Notes: generated by a model from the sequence alone, not told the origin. A stretch of 64,000 bases of DNA from Prauserella marina (GCF_002240355.1 NZ_CP016353.1:973501-1037500), one strand, 5' to 3'. Counted from the stretch's first letter, positions 17,068 to 25,889 are shown. A program made the numbers and translations.

Positions 17068-18065
17068 GCGAGGTGCCGTTCCGGCTGGGGGCGGTTCCCG
17101 CTCTCTCCCGGTCCACCGTCGACCGGCAGGAAGGTCTACGCGCCGACTCCGGCCGGTTGCGAGCCAGGTGGCCGAAAGCCAAGGTGCTGCTCGTCGACAA
17201 GTACGGCCGGACGCCGGTTCCGGTCGAGGCGGTGCGGACCGTGCCGAGCACGGGCATCCCGCTCGGCACGCGCAACGCGCTCGACATCGGCGCCGAGCCA
17301 CCCGAGGACGCCGCGTTCCTCGGGCAGTGGGCCGACGTGGACTACTGGGCCATTCCCGGTAGCCCCCCCGACGACGCGCTGACGGTGAGCATCAGCGGAG
17401 GCTGGGGCGTCGACCAGGAGGCACCGTTCGCCGAAGGGCACGCCTGGATCGAGCTTCGCGGGCACGGCGCGCTGCTCGACGACACCTCGGCCGGGTTGCT
17501 GACCACGGCGGAGGCACTGCGCAACTGGCACTGGCGTGGCCGTTTCTGCGCGCGCTGCGGAGGGCCGACGCGGCGGTTGCGGTTCGGCTGGGCCACCCAG
17601 TGCGTCACGTGCGGCAGGGAGGAATACCCGCGCACCGATCCCGCCGTCATCTGTCTCGTACACGACGACATCGGGGTCAACGGCGAGCACGTGCTGCTGG
17701 CGAGACAACCCATCTGGCCACCGGACCGGTACTCGGTGCTCGCCGGATTCGTCGAGGCGGGCGAGTCGCTCGAAGGCTGTGTCACCCGCGAGATACTGGA
17801 GGAGGTCGGCGTCCCCGTCCGCGACGTCCGGTATCTCGGCAGCCAGCCGTGGCCGTTCCCCAGGTCGATCATGCTCGGGTTCGCCGCGCGCACCGACCCC
17901 GGTGCGCCGCTGGTGCCTGCCGACGGCGAGATCGAGGACGCGAAATGGGTTTCCCGCGCCGAATTGAAGGCGGGCTTCGCCGGTGCCAACGATCAGCTCA
18001 AGCTGCCCGGAACCACCTCGATCGCCCACGTGATGCTCAAGGCGTGGGCCGACGCGGGCAGCTGA
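17064..18065 (+). CDS. nudC: NAD+ diphosphatase / decapping-type Nudix hydrolase NudC
   Basis: 333 residues. The order fits NudC: an N-terminal fold, a zinc ribbon (CARCGG ... CVTCG, near 162-185), then the Nudix domain. The Nudix box is intact (GFVEAGE ... REILEEVGV, about 229-251), followed by the NADH-family signature SQPWPFPRS. It hydrolyses NAD(H) to NMN(H) and AMP, and in other bacteria also removes NAD caps from RNA. It is the last gene of a coupled run with the M16 pair. Mycobacterial nudC (Rv3199c) also lies close downstream of adnAB. Confidence 0.93.
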   Translation: MSEVPFRLGAVPALSRSTVDRQEGLRADSGRLRARWPKAKVLLVDKYGRTPVPVEAVRTVPSTGIPLGTRNALDIGAEPPEDAAFLGQWADVDYWAIPGSPPDDALTVSISGGWGVDQEAPFAEGHAWIELRGHGALLDDTSAGLLTTAEALRNWHWRGRFCARCGGPTRRLRFGWATQCVTCGREEYPRTDPAVICLVHDDIGVNGEHVLLARQPIWPPDRYSVLAGFVEAGESLEGCVTREILEEVGVPVRDVRYLGSQPWPFPRSIMLGFAARTDPGAPLVPADGEIEDAKWVSRAELKAGFAGANDQLKLPGTTSIAHVMLKAWADAGS

Positions 18066-18118
18066 CCGGCATTCAGTAACCTCGCCCACAAGGTATACGG
18101 GAGCGGGGGAGCGTTGGG

Positions 18119-19072
18119 GTGAGCGCGGCGCGAGCATTGGGATTGCTGTTGGGGGTGCTCGCCGACGGCTCCATGGGTGATCCGCGCCGCCGTCCCGTCG
18201 CGGGGTTCGCCAAGGCCGCCTCCGTCGTCGAGCGCAGGATCTACGCCGACCATCCGCTGCCCGGTGCCGTATACGCCGTTGGGCTCGCCGGTGGTGCGAC
18301 CGCGCTCGGCGTGCTGGTCGAGCGTGCTGGCAGAGCCCACCCCGTGGTGAGGATCGCGGGGACGGCGTTCGGCACGTGGGCCGTGCTCGGCGCCGCGCAC
18401 CTCGCCGGTTCGGGCACCGCGCTCGCTCGTGATCTCGAAACCGGCGACCTCGAAGCGGCGAGGCGGACACTGTCGGCGCTGGACGCGCGGCGCACGGACG
18501 ACCTCGACGTCACCGGTCTTTCAAGGGCCTCGGTCGAGGTCGTCGCCGGGGCGACGGCCGACGCCGTCGTCACCCCGCTGGTGTGGGGAGCGGTGGCCGG
18601 TGTGCCAGGGCTCGTCGGTTCCCGCGCGGTCACCCTGCTGAGGGCGAGGGTGGGACGGCGAGCGGAGCGCTACCGCCGGTTCGGCTGGGTCACCGCGCGG
18701 CTCGACGAGGTGATCAACCTCGTGCCGACCAGGGTCGCCGCCGCTCTCACCGTGGCTGGCGCGCCCGTCGTCGGCGGGTCGTCGGCGGGAGCATGGCGGG
18801 CATGGCGCCGCGACACGGTCGTCCACCCGAGCCCCAACGCGGGCAGGGTCGAGGCCGCCGTCGCCGGTGCGCTGGAGATCAGGCTCGGCGGGCGCACGGT
18901 CTATCCGGAGGGGGTCGCCGAACTGCCCGTCCTCGGCGCGGGCCGCAATCCCGACGCGGGACACGTGACCCGCGCCGTCGAGCTGTCGAGGGTCGTCGGC
19001 TGGCTCGCCGGAGTCACCTCGGGTGTACTCGCGCTCGCCGCGGGGCTGCGCGGGAGGAAACGGAAGAACTGA
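18119..19072 (+). CDS. cobD: CobD/CbiB adenosylcobinamide-phosphate synthase-like protein
   Basis: 317 residues from a GTG start. It has the CbiB pattern: an early GDPRRRPVAGF (usually GDPxxxHPVR), several membrane helices, INLVPTRVAAAL in the centre and the hallmark SPNAGRVEAAVAGAL. CbiB/CobD attaches the aminopropanol arm to cobyric acid at the inner membrane. Other cobalamin genes are absent here except the CobC-like phosphatase domain of the gene at 23028, as in the mycobacterial cluster Rv2236c-Rv2228c. The altered GDPRRRPV motif lacks the usual His. Confidence 0.85.
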   Translation: MSAARALGLLLGVLADGSMGDPRRRPVAGFAKAASVVERRIYADHPLPGAVYAVGLAGGATALGVLVERAGRAHPVVRIAGTAFGTWAVLGAAHLAGSGTALARDLETGDLEAARRTLSALDARRTDDLDVTGLSRASVEVVAGATADAVVTPLVWGAVAGVPGLVGSRAVTLLRARVGRRAERYRRFGWVTARLDEVINLVPTRVAAALTVAGAPVVGGSSAGAWRAWRRDTVVHPSPNAGRVEAAVAGALEIRLGGRTVYPEGVAELPVLGAGRNPDAGHVTRAVELSRVVGWLAGVTSGVLALAAGLRGRKRKN

Positions 19073-19087
19073 CGGGCGCGCGCTCGG

Positions 19088-19930
19088 TCAGGACGCGTTC
19101 GCGCGCTCTTCCCGTTCGGCCGCCTCGTCCTCGGCGAGGATCTGCGCGACCGACTTGCGCCGTTCCGGCCTCGGTTCGTCGCCGGCGAGCGCGCCGCCAG
19201 GCTTGAGCTCCCTCACCGTGAAGTACAGCCAGCCCAGCAGAGCCATCGTGCCGAACGCGATCCACTGGAGCGCGTAGGAAAGGAACGGGCCCGCGTCGAG
19301 CTGCGGCAACGGCAGCGGGCCCAGCACGCCCGGTTGATCGTTTTCGAGCTGGAAGTAGCCGGGCCGGATGTCGAGGTTGCCGGCGGCGCCCACCACCTGC
19401 GGGTTGATCGCGTAGCTGTGCAGCTTCCCCTCGGTCGACTCGTCCGAGAAGGCGGGCCGCTCCTGTGGGTCCCGCTCCTGGATCCGGACTCTCGCCTCGA
19501 CTCCCACCACACCTTCCGGCGGTGCGGCGTAGGGCGGCACCATTGTCCGGTCGTCGGGGCGAACATAGCCGCGGTCGATCAGCACGACCTCGCCGTCCGT
19601 GGTGCGCATGGGGGTGAGGATCTCGAAGGCCGGTTCGCCCTGTACGGTGCGCAACCTGGCGATGACCTCGGCCTCTGGCAGGTAGGTGCCCTTGATGAGG
19701 ACGCGCTGCCACTGGGTGTTCACGTCGGGTACCTGGTTGTCGGGAAGCGCGGCCGACACCGGTTCGGGGGTCGCCGTGAACGATGCCTGCACGGCGGCGT
19801 TCTGGGTCGCCCGCTCGTCGTGCCGCTGGAACTGCCACGGCGCCAGCAACGTGTAGCAGGACACGGCGAAGATGAACACCACGAGGGTCAACGCCAGCCA
19901 GCCCGGCTTGAGCAGGAACTTCCACCGCAC
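19088..19930 (-). CDS. SURF1 family cytochrome oxidase assembly protein
   Basis: 280 residues with the SURF1 layout: a membrane helix at about 11-31, a large extracytoplasmic domain (VLIKGTYLPE, TPMRTTDGEVVLIDRGYV) and a second helix at about 228-247 (QWIAFGTMALLGWLYFTV). SURF1 helps insert haem a into cytochrome c oxidase subunit I. The last 35 residues are a charged cytosolic tail. Convergent with cobD, 15 nt apart; the same pair occurs in mycobacteria (Rv2235/Rv2236c). Confidence 0.92.
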   Translation of the reverse strand: MRWKFLLKPGWLALTLVVFIFAVSCYTLLAPWQFQRHDERATQNAAVQASFTATPEPVSAALPDNQVPDVNTQWQRVLIKGTYLPEAEVIARLRTVQGEPAFEILTPMRTTDGEVVLIDRGYVRPDDRTMVPPYAAPPEGVVGVEARVRIQERDPQERPAFSDESTEGKLHSYAINPQVVGAAGNLDIRPGYFQLENDQPGVLGPLPLPQLDAGPFLSYALQWIAFGTMALLGWLYFTVRELKPGGALAGDEPRPERRKSVAQILAEDEAAEREERANAS

Positions 19931-19982
19931 GCTTCCACGGTATGCGGTGCGCCGCTCCCGGTGCAGCGCGGGGCCGCGCGGC

Positions 19983-20855
19983 TCAGCCGAGACAGGCCCT
20001 TGCCGCGGTCAGCGCCTGCCGCGCGTAGCCCTCCCCGAACAGCACGGCGTGGACGAGTAACGGGAAGAGCTGGTGCAGCGGAACGCGCTCGCGCCACCCG
20101 TCGGCGAGCGGAGCCCCCGCGTCCCGCGCTGCCTCTTCGTAGCCGCCCACTATGTGGTCGAGCAGCGGAGTACCGAACAGGCGCAGCATCGCGAGGTCGG
20201 TCTCCCTGTGCCCGCCGTGGGCGGCGGGGTCGATCAGCCACGCCGACCCGTCCTCGGCCCAGTGCACGTTGCCGCTCCACGCGTCGCCGTGCAGCCTCGC
20301 GGGTGGTTCCGGCGGGCCCGCGAGGCGGGGCAGCTCGACGCACACCTCGTCGAACACCTTCGCGTCGGCCAAGGTCAGCCGCCCCTTGTCGACGCACGAA
20401 CGCACGTAGGGCTCGATCCGGTCGGTGGCGTAGCTCGCGGGCCAGTCCGCACGCGGCTCGTCGCGCATGGGAGCAAGGCCCATCCACGCGTCGGCCGGAC
20501 CACCCGGTGGTGGGCAACCGTGGGAGGGAGCGCCCCTCAGATGCAGCGCGGCCAGACCTCTTCCCAGTCGCTCGGCAGCCGAGGTTCCCGGTATCCCCGG
20601 CGCCACGTACTCGGTCACCAGCCATTCCTCGTCGTACCCGTGCACCGCGGGAACGGGTACGTCGCCGTACTCGCCGAGCCAGCGCAGCCCGGCGGCCTCC
20701 GCGGCCGTGGCGCCCTTCCCCGCACCGCGTTTGGCGACGACCTGGCCCCCGCCGTCGAGACTCACGACGACCGCGGTGCCGCCGAGCCCGAAGGTGTGCA
20801 CCGGTTTCGCGGCGAGGTGCCGCTCCACCGCGCGCAACGCAGGCTTGTCCGTCAT
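19983..20855 (-). CDS. Fructosamine kinase-family protein
   Basis: 290 residues of the fructosamine-3-kinase/APH-like fold: P-loop-like GLGGTAVVV near the start, an AKRG lysine, then the catalytic loop LHGDAWSGN and the metal motif LIDPAAHGGHRETDLAML. Family members phosphorylate ketoamines or ribulosamines so that glycated proteins or amines break down. Its ATG overlaps the stop of the upstream phosphatase gene by 4 nt, making a two-gene operon; the phosphatase may act in the same deglycation route, as bacterial FN3K genes are often linked to LMW-PTP genes. Confidence 0.9.
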   Translation of the reverse strand: MTDKPALRAVERHLAAKPVHTFGLGGTAVVVSLDGGGQVVAKRGAGKGATAAEAAGLRWLGEYGDVPVPAVHGYDEEWLVTEYVAPGIPGTSAAERLGRGLAALHLRGAPSHGCPPPGGPADAWMGLAPMRDEPRADWPASYATDRIEPYVRSCVDKGRLTLADAKVFDEVCVELPRLAGPPEPPARLHGDAWSGNVHWAEDGSAWLIDPAAHGGHRETDLAMLRLFGTPLLDHIVGGYEEAARDAGAPLADGWRERVPLHQLFPLLVHAVLFGEGYARQALTAARACLG

Positions 20856-21376
20856 CGGCGCTCGCGAACCCAGTCGAGCAGCGCGGGCATGGCGCGTTCG
20901 ATCATGCCGAGCACGTCAGTGAACCCGGACATGGCGTCGTCGCCCCCGTAATACGGATCGGGCACCTCGGCGCCTTCGGGAGCCTCGGGATCGAAACCGC
21001 GCAGCAGCGCGACCTTCCCGGTCTGGCCCGGAAGGAGCGCGCGCAGTTCGCGTGCGTGACCGTTGTCGGCGGCCAGCAGCAGATCCGCCGACAGGTGGTC
21101 TCGCCCGATCTGGGCCGCGACGTGTTCGGCGGCTCCGTCGTGATAACCGTTGGCGGTCAAGGTCGCGATCGCCCTGCCGTCCGCGGGCTCGCCGACGTGC
21201 CACGGCCCGGTGCCCGCGCTGCTCACCGCGACCGAGCCGGACAGCCCCGCCCTTCGCAGCTGCTCGCGAAAAACGATCTCCGCCATGGGGGAGCGGCAGA
21301 TGTTTCCCGAGCAGACGAATACGACCCGGAGCTTGTCCGCTTCCTCACCCGGTGGTCTGTCGTGCTGGTCAGCCAT
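20852..21376 (-). CDS. Low-molecular-weight protein tyrosine phosphatase (PtpA-like)
   Basis: 174 residues from the ATG read at 21376. The P-loop CX5R is at Cys22-Arg28 ([13 protein letters not shown]) and the general acid Asp140 is in DPYYGG, so the enzyme looks active. It corresponds to mycobacterial ptpA (Rv2234), which sits beside SURF1 and cobD in the same way. Residues 1-15 precede the fold and are poorly conserved. First gene of a two-gene operon with the fructosamine kinase. Confidence 0.92.
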   Translation of the reverse strand: MADQHDRPPGEEADKLRVVFVCSGNICRSPMAEIVFREQLRRAGLSGSVAVSSAGTGPWHVGEPADGRAIATLTANGYHDGAAEHVAAQIGRDHLSADLLLAADNGHARELRALLPGQTGKVALLRGFDPEAPEGAEVPDPYYGGDDAMSGFTDVLGMIERAMPALLDWVRERR

Positions 21377-21476
21377 GTGGTCAGTGTCTCCTATCCCGGA
21401 CCCGCACGTCCGGGGCACCGGCACAGGGCCAGTACGGCAGGCGGAGGGCGGGGGCGACCATGCGAGGATCGGGGCC

Positions 21477-22280
21477 ATGTCAGCGACTGTTGCCGACGTG
21501 CTCGCCGTTCTCGACGCCGCGTACCCGCCCTCGCTCGCCGAATCGTGGGACGCGGTGGGCCTTGTGTGCGGAGACCGCCATGAAGTCGTCGACAAGGTGC
21601 TGGTGTGCGTCGATCCCGTGCGGGCGACCGTCGACGAGGCCGTCGAGATCGGTGCTCAGCTCATCGTCGCCCACCATCCGTTGCTCTTGCGTGGCGTGCA
21701 CGGGGTTCCTGCCGACAGCGTGAAGGGCTCGCTCGTGCACCGCATGATCCGAGGCGGTATCGCCCTGTTCTGCGCGCACACCAACGCCGACTCGGCTGAT
21801 CCTGGCGTGTCCGACGCGCTGGCTGACGCGCTGGGGCTGAGGGTGCTGCGCCCGCTTTCGCCGCATCCCGACGGCACGACCGGCATCGGCAGGATCGGTG
21901 AACTACCCGAGCCCGAGCCGTTCGCTCGCTTCGTCGAGCGGGTCGGCGGGGCGCTGCCGGAGACGCGGCCTGGGGTGTTCGGCGCGGGCGACCCGGACCG
22001 TCCGATCAGGACGGTCGCGGTGTCGGGCGGCGCGGGGGACAGCTACCTCGCCGTCGCCACCGAGGCCGGTGTCGACGCCTACGTCACGGCCGACCTGAGG
22101 CACCACCCCGCCGGAGAACACCTCGAACGCGGCGCTGAGGTACCGGCACTCGTCGGCCTCACGCACTGGGCCAGCGAGTGGCCGTGGTGCGGGCAAGCCG
22201 CCGAGCTGATCAGGGGGGCGGGTAACGTCGAGGTTCACGTCTCCACCCGGTGCACCGATCCGTGGAATCTGAGAGCGTGA
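21477..22280 (+). CDS. Nif3-like dinuclear metal-centre protein
   Basis: 267 residues of the Nif3/YbgI/DUF34 family, toroidal hexamers with a di-metal site. Ligand motifs are visible: IVAHHPLLL (two His), FCAHTNADS and the C-terminal [10 protein letters not shown]. The enzymatic role of the family is unsettled. ATG 21477 starts the motif [11 protein letters not shown] at the right distance. Followed 13 nt later by the zinc-ribbon coiled-coil gene, an order shared with mycobacterial Rv2230c-Rv2229c. Confidence 0.92.
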   Translation: MSATVADVLAVLDAAYPPSLAESWDAVGLVCGDRHEVVDKVLVCVDPVRATVDEAVEIGAQLIVAHHPLLLRGVHGVPADSVKGSLVHRMIRGGIALFCAHTNADSADPGVSDALADALGLRVLRPLSPHPDGTTGIGRIGELPEPEPFARFVERVGGALPETRPGVFGAGDPDRPIRTVAVSGGAGDSYLAVATEAGVDAYVTADLRHHPAGEHLERGAEVPALVGLTHWASEWPWCGQAAELIRGAGNVEVHVSTRCTDPWNLRA

Positions 22281-22293
22281 GAGAGAGGTCATT

Positions 22294-23031
22294 GTGAAGG
22301 CTGACCCCGCCGTGCAACGCCAGTTGCTCGATCTCGCCAAGGTCGACGCCGAGCTCTCCAGAGTGGCGCACCGGCGGCGCACGCTGCCGGAACTGGCTGA
22401 GATCGCGGAGGTGGAGAAGACGCTGCGGGAGCGAAGGGACGCGCTGATCGCGGTGCAGACGTCGAGCTCGGATCTCGACCGCGAGGTGACGAGGCAGGAG
22501 CGCGAGGTCGACTCGGTGAGGGCGAGGGCGGAGCGCGACCGCACGCTGATGCAGTCCGGTTCGGTCTCGGCGAAGCAGCTCACCGACCTCGAACACGAGC
22601 TGGAATCGCTGAACCGCAGGCAAACCGCGCTCGAAGACGACCTGCTCGAACTGATGGAGCGCAAGGAGGCGCTCGACCTCGACACCCAGCGCACGGCCGC
22701 GGAGGTGGACAAGGCAGAGCAGGATCTCGCCGGCGCGTCGAAGCGCAGGGACGACGTGCTCGCCGACCTGGACACCACGCAGGCGCGCAGGGAAGCCGAC
22801 AGGGAAGGTCTGCTGCCGAGGTTTCCCGAGGACCTGCTCAAGCTGTACGAGCGGGTCCGGCAGCAGAAGAGCATCGGAGCCGCGCTGCTGAGGGCTCGCC
22901 GCTGCGGTGCCTGCCAGCTCGAACTCGACCGCTCCGCGCTGGCCGACATCAAGAACGCGCAGGCCGACGAGGTCGTCCGATGCGACAACTGCGGCGCGAT
23001 CCTGGTGCGCACGCTGGAATCGGGGCTGTGA
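22294..23031 (+). CDS. Coiled-coil C4 zinc-ribbon protein (CT398/DUF-type)
   Basis: 245 residues. About residues 1-190 are a long heptad-rich antiparallel coiled coil (VEKTLRERRDALI, LEHELESLNRRQTALEDD). The C-terminus is a zinc ribbon with two Cys pairs (RCGACQ ... CDNCG). The family is conserved beside RNase H in actinobacteria and is proposed to be a nucleic-acid or protein-binding adaptor; its biochemical function is unknown. GTG start with GAGAGAGG upstream. The stop overlaps the next gene as GTGA. Confidence 0.88.
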   Translation: MKADPAVQRQLLDLAKVDAELSRVAHRRRTLPELAEIAEVEKTLRERRDALIAVQTSSSDLDREVTRQEREVDSVRARAERDRTLMQSGSVSAKQLTDLEHELESLNRRQTALEDDLLELMERKEALDLDTQRTAAEVDKAEQDLAGASKRRDDVLADLDTTQARREADREGLLPRFPEDLLKLYERVRQQKSIGAALLRARRCGACQLELDRSALADIKNAQADEVVRCDNCGAILVRTLESGL

Positions 23032-24155
23032 CCGTGCGGGTCACGGTCGAGGCCGACGGAGGCTCGCGCGGCAACCCGGGACCCGCGGGCTACGGCGCCG
23101 TCGTCAAGGAGGCCGAGTCGGGGGCGGTTCTCGCGGAGCGGACCGGTGGGCTCGGCGTCGCCACGAACAACGTGGCCGAGTATCGCGGGCTCATCGCGGG
23201 ACTCGAAGCGGCGGCGGAGGCCGGAGCCTCCACTGTGGACGTCAGGATGGATTCCAAACTCGTCGTCGAGCAGATGTCGGGCAGGTGGAAGATCAAGAAC
23301 GCGGTACTGCAACCGTTGGCACAGCAGGCGAAGGAGCTTGCCGGCCGGTTCGAGCGGGTGCGGTACGAGTGGATTCCGCGCGCGAGCAACGCGCACGCCG
23401 ACCGGCTCGCCAACGAGGCCATGGATCACCAGGATTCCGGTGGCTCTTCGGACCCGAGTGGCGCGGAGCGGGTGAGCAGTGGTCCCGACCGCGTGTCCCC
23501 GACGGGATGGACCGGAGCCACCGGCACGCCGACGAGGCTGTTGCTGTTGCGGCACGGGCAGACCCCCATGTCTGTCGAGCGGCGGTATTCGGGAAGGGGT
23601 GACGTCTCGCTCACCGAGCACGGCAAGGCACAGGCCGGCTCGGCGGCCCGGCGGCTCGCCGGAATGCGGGGCCTCGCCGACGAGGACGGTCCGGTCGCGA
23701 TCGTCGCTTCGCCGTTGACCCGGACGATGCAGACCGCGCAGGCGGTGGCCGACGCGATCGGCGGAAGGGTCACCACCCATCCCGGACTCGTCGAGACGGA
23801 CTTCGGTGAGTGGGAGGGGCTGACGTTCGCGGAGGCGGCCGAGCGCGACCCGGAGATCCACCGCAGGTGGATGAGTGACACGTCGGTCCCTGCTCCGGGC
23901 GGGGAGAGCTTCGACGAGGTGCACCGCAGGGTCCGCAAGGCGCTGGACGAACTGTTCGCCAACCACGCGGGCGAGCAGGTCGTCGTCGTGAGCCACGTGA
24001 CCCCGATCAAATCGCTGCTGCGCATGGGGCTCGACGCGGGACCCTCGTTGCTGTTCCGGCTACACCTCGACCCCGCCTCGCTGTCGATCGCCGACTTCTA
24101 CCCCGACGGCAACGCCTCCGTCCGGCTCGTCAACGACATCTCCCACCTCGGCTAA
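23028..24155 (+). CDS. Bifunctional RNase HI / histidine phosphatase (CobC-like)
   Basis: 375 residues in two enzymes. Residues 1-130 are a bacterial RNase H with the catalytic set Asp10, Glu51, Asp75 and Asp125 all present. After a flexible Ser/Gly linker (about 131-167), residues 168-375 form a histidine phosphatase with the phospho-acceptor in LLRHGQT (His176), a second acid in ETDFGEWEG and the late VVSHV histidine. In Mycobacterium the same fusion (Rv2228c) has RNase H activity and alpha-ribazole phosphatase activity, tying it to cobalamin synthesis. GTG 23028 overlaps the upstream stop; GTG 23034 is an alternative. Confidence 0.93.
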   Translation: MTVRVTVEADGGSRGNPGPAGYGAVVKEAESGAVLAERTGGLGVATNNVAEYRGLIAGLEAAAEAGASTVDVRMDSKLVVEQMSGRWKIKNAVLQPLAQQAKELAGRFERVRYEWIPRASNAHADRLANEAMDHQDSGGSSDPSGAERVSSGPDRVSPTGWTGATGTPTRLLLLRHGQTPMSVERRYSGRGDVSLTEHGKAQAGSAARRLAGMRGLADEDGPVAIVASPLTRTMQTAQAVADAIGGRVTTHPGLVETDFGEWEGLTFAEAAERDPEIHRRWMSDTSVPAPGGESFDEVHRRVRKALDELFANHAGEQVVVVSHVTPIKSLLRMGLDAGPSLLFRLHLDPASLSIADFYPDGNASVRLVNDISHLG

Positions 24156-24189
24156 AGCCCACCAGCCCCAGAAGCAACCCCCTTGTGAG

Positions 24190-24236
24190 AGCAAGGGAGC
24201 TTTACTATCGCCAAACGGCAGCAAAGCTCCCTTGCT
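24190..24236. repeat. Inverted copy pair of the AGCAAGGGAGCTTTGCT repeat (hairpin)
   Basis: Arm AGCAAGGGAGCTTTACT (24190-24206) pairs with AGCAAAGCTCCCTTGCT (24220-24236), 17 bp with one mismatch. The 13-nt loop contains GCCAAACGGC, which can form a small inner stem. Almost the same 47-nt module recurs at 56333-56379. It lies between the RNase H gene and rnpB and could serve as a terminator, though no U-run follows. Confidence 0.8.
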
Positions 24237-24302
24237 CATTGTTGCCGCGTGAGCGAGCCGCCCGTTGGCCCGAGGGTGAGTCGCGTGGGCGTACCCTGTG
24301 CG

Positions 24303-24710
24303 GGCGGACGAGTTGGCCGGGCGACCGCGCCGCCGCGCCCCGTGAGGGCAGGCGCCGAGGAAAGTCCGGACTCCGCAGGGCAGGGTGGTTGTTAACGGCA
24401 ACCCGGGGTGACCCGCGGGACAGTGCCACAGAAAACAGACCGCCCCGCGATAAGCGGGGTAAGGGTGAAACGGTGGTGTAAGAGACCACCAGCGTCCCGG
24501 GCGACCGGGACGGCTAGGTAAACCCCACCCGGAGCAAGACCAAGAGGGGGTCACGCGCCCCTGCGCAGGCGTTCGAGGGCGGCCCGCCCGATGCCTGCGG
24601 GTAGGTCGCTTGAGCCTGCCGGCGACGGCAGGCCGAGATGGATGGTCGCTCATCGCGGCGCCGAGAGGTGCCGCGGGACAGAATCCGGCTTACAGGCCAA
24701 CTCGTCCGCC
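24303..24710 (+). ncRNA. rnpB: RNase P RNA (bacterial class A)
   Basis: The catalytic RNA of RNase P, which matures tRNA 5' ends. Diagnostic conserved segments appear in order: GAGGAAAGTCCGGACTCC (24357-24374), ACAGAAAACAGACCGCC (24428-24444), GGGTAAGGGTGAAACGG, the AGAGACCACCAG block, and the 3' segment AGAATCCGGCTTACAGGCC. The terminal helix P1 is a perfect 16-bp pairing of 24303-24318 with 24695-24710. The last 31 nt are also the left attachment site of an integrated element, and the gene remains complete because the element carries an identical end. Confidence 0.96.
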
Positions 24711-24711
24711 C
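24680..24711 (+). repeat. attL (3' end of rnpB)
   Basis: Left 32-nt attachment repeat, beginning AGAATCCGG and ending CGTCCGCCC. It is identical to 33074-33105, and the flanking bases differ immediately on both sides. It covers the P1 3' strand and the preceding conserved segment of RNase P RNA plus one base. Confidence 0.93.
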
Positions 24712-24715
24712 TAAA

Positions 24716-24735
24716 CCTCCGGCCTCGGCCGGAGG
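24716..24735 (+). terminator. Hairpin just inside attL, possible replacement rnpB terminator
   Basis: CCTCCGGCC-TC-GGCCGGAGG, a 9-bp perfect stem 5 nt after the att repeat and without a U-run. It sits where rnpB transcription should end. The corresponding host hairpin was displaced to 33117-33136 by the insertion. Confidence 0.5.
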
Positions 24736-25000
24736 CACGCGCTATGGCGCTGACCTGCTGAATCACAGCTCTGTAGTTCTCGACGTTTCTCGTGCTTGCC
24801 CGTCCTCTGACGGCCTGGACACGGCCTGAGATCGAAGGTGCCTGGTCTCCTCCGGCTCCCTCGTCCGTGCCGTAGCTAGCGCCGTGACGGCGGCGTCAAG
24901 GGTGAGCGCAGCTCATCGCGTCAGCGACGCCGGTAGGCGCCCTTGATGGTGACGGCGCGGTGTTAGACCCTCGGGCGCGAGGGAGCAATTTGGTGAGTCG

Positions 25001-25045
25001 CTGTGCCCCGGTGACGCGAGTGGAGTCGCGATTGCCGGGGCACAG
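25001..25045. other. Extended stem-loop in element left end
   Basis: Outer stem CTGTGCCCCGG (25001-25011) with CCGGGGCACAG (25035-25045), and inner stem CGCGA (25015-25019) with TCGCG (25026-25030). Such a structured non-coding block fits a single- or double-strand origin, or a structured RNA; no function is proven. Confidence 0.5.
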
Positions 25046-25435
25046 TGCTATCCGGTCGCCGGTGGCTCTGAGATCGCCTGTGCGCCGTCAGCGGTGGCGC
25101 GCTGAGCCCTGAACCGGGGCAGGCCGCGCCGCGCGGCCAGCCGGGCGTGAGCGGAGCGGGAGCCCGGCTTGTGTCGCGATGGATGCGGCAGGGCCGCAAG
25201 GGTGAGGGGCCAGACAGCGCGCGGCCGCTGGCGGCGCGCCTTGATCCCATAGAGCCAAATTCGGCAGTATCCGATGATTCGCATGAATGCATGCCTGCCA
25301 GATAAGCAGCGGCTGATCGCATGACGTGACATATGTGGCGGAGAATTCCCACCGATTGGTGCTCGCAAGTTGCAGCGCGACCGGACTAACGTCGTTCGCG
25401 GCAGGTTGCCATCGAACGGTCGTAGAGGAGACCTG

Positions 25436-25822
25436 ATGTCACTCAGCGTTTCGCCGGAACTGCTGGCTCAAGCCCAAGAGGGTGAGGTTCGGGACGAGGA
25501 ATTCATTCGTTGTATTCAGGAATCGCTACCTTACGCTTGGTCTGTCGTTGAGCAGACTGCGGAGAAGCTGAGGGCCAACGACGTGAGCTATGTCGTGAAC
25601 GAGGACGTCCCACCAGATGAGCAGGCATGGGGACAGCTCTTCCGCTTGGTGTCGAGCAACGCCATGCGCGAGGCGGTCGAGCGGAAGTTCGGCGCGCGAC
25701 TTGCCTTTCAGAACTGCTGCAAGGTCGCCTTGTTCGAGCCATCGGCGGAGGCCGAGTTTGCGGAGTTCACGTCTGTTCGCGCGCAGATTCTGAACCAGAA
25801 ACCCGAACTGTTGAACTGCTGA
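25436..25822 (+). CDS. SCO5389-like conserved hypothetical protein
   Basis: 128 residues, small and soluble, with no signal or membrane segment. The pattern MSLSVSPELLAQAQEGEV, SLPYAWSVVEQ, RLVSSNAMREAVERKFG, LAFQNCCKVALF and final LNQKPELLNC matches what I recall of the Streptomyces SCO5389 family, function unknown. An AGAGGAG ribosome-binding site precedes the ATG. It is the only candidate cargo gene of the element, lies alone between attL and the repressor, and is followed by a strong terminator shared with the convergent GntR gene. Base use is AT-richer than the host genes. Confidence 0.7.
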   Translation: MSLSVSPELLAQAQEGEVRDEEFIRCIQESLPYAWSVVEQTAEKLRANDVSYVVNEDVPPDEQAWGQLFRLVSSNAMREAVERKFGARLAFQNCCKVALFEPSAEAEFAEFTSVRAQILNQKPELLNC

Positions 25823-25834
25823 TTCAGCAAAAAT

Positions 25835-25872
25835 AAAAGGTCTGCCGCGCCTATCGTGCGGCAGACCTTTTT
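25835..25872. terminator. Bidirectional intrinsic terminator
   Basis: Perfect 14-bp stem, AAAAGGTCTGCCGC (25835-25848) with GCGGCAGACCTTTT (25858-25871), a 9-nt loop, flanked by A-run and T-run. It terminates both the SCO5389-like gene and the convergent GntR gene. Confidence 0.92.
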
Positions 25873-25889
25873 GTCGGCGCCTCATGCAT

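Larger units (their letters stand above)
24712..25435. other. Non-coding left end of the integrated element
   Basis: 724 bp between attL and the first element gene. It contains a 9-bp hairpin (24716-24735), an extended stem-loop (25001-25045), and short GC-rich inverted repeats around 25,120-25,170. Open frames on either strand lack ribosome-binding sites and recognisable proteins. The region probably holds integrase/Xis arm sites or a replication origin. Confidence 0.55.

Noticed and set aside
24963..25368. Minus-strand open frames in the left end of the element
   Set aside because: No ribosome-binding sites, no recognisable protein, and they cross the 25001-25045 stem-loop.
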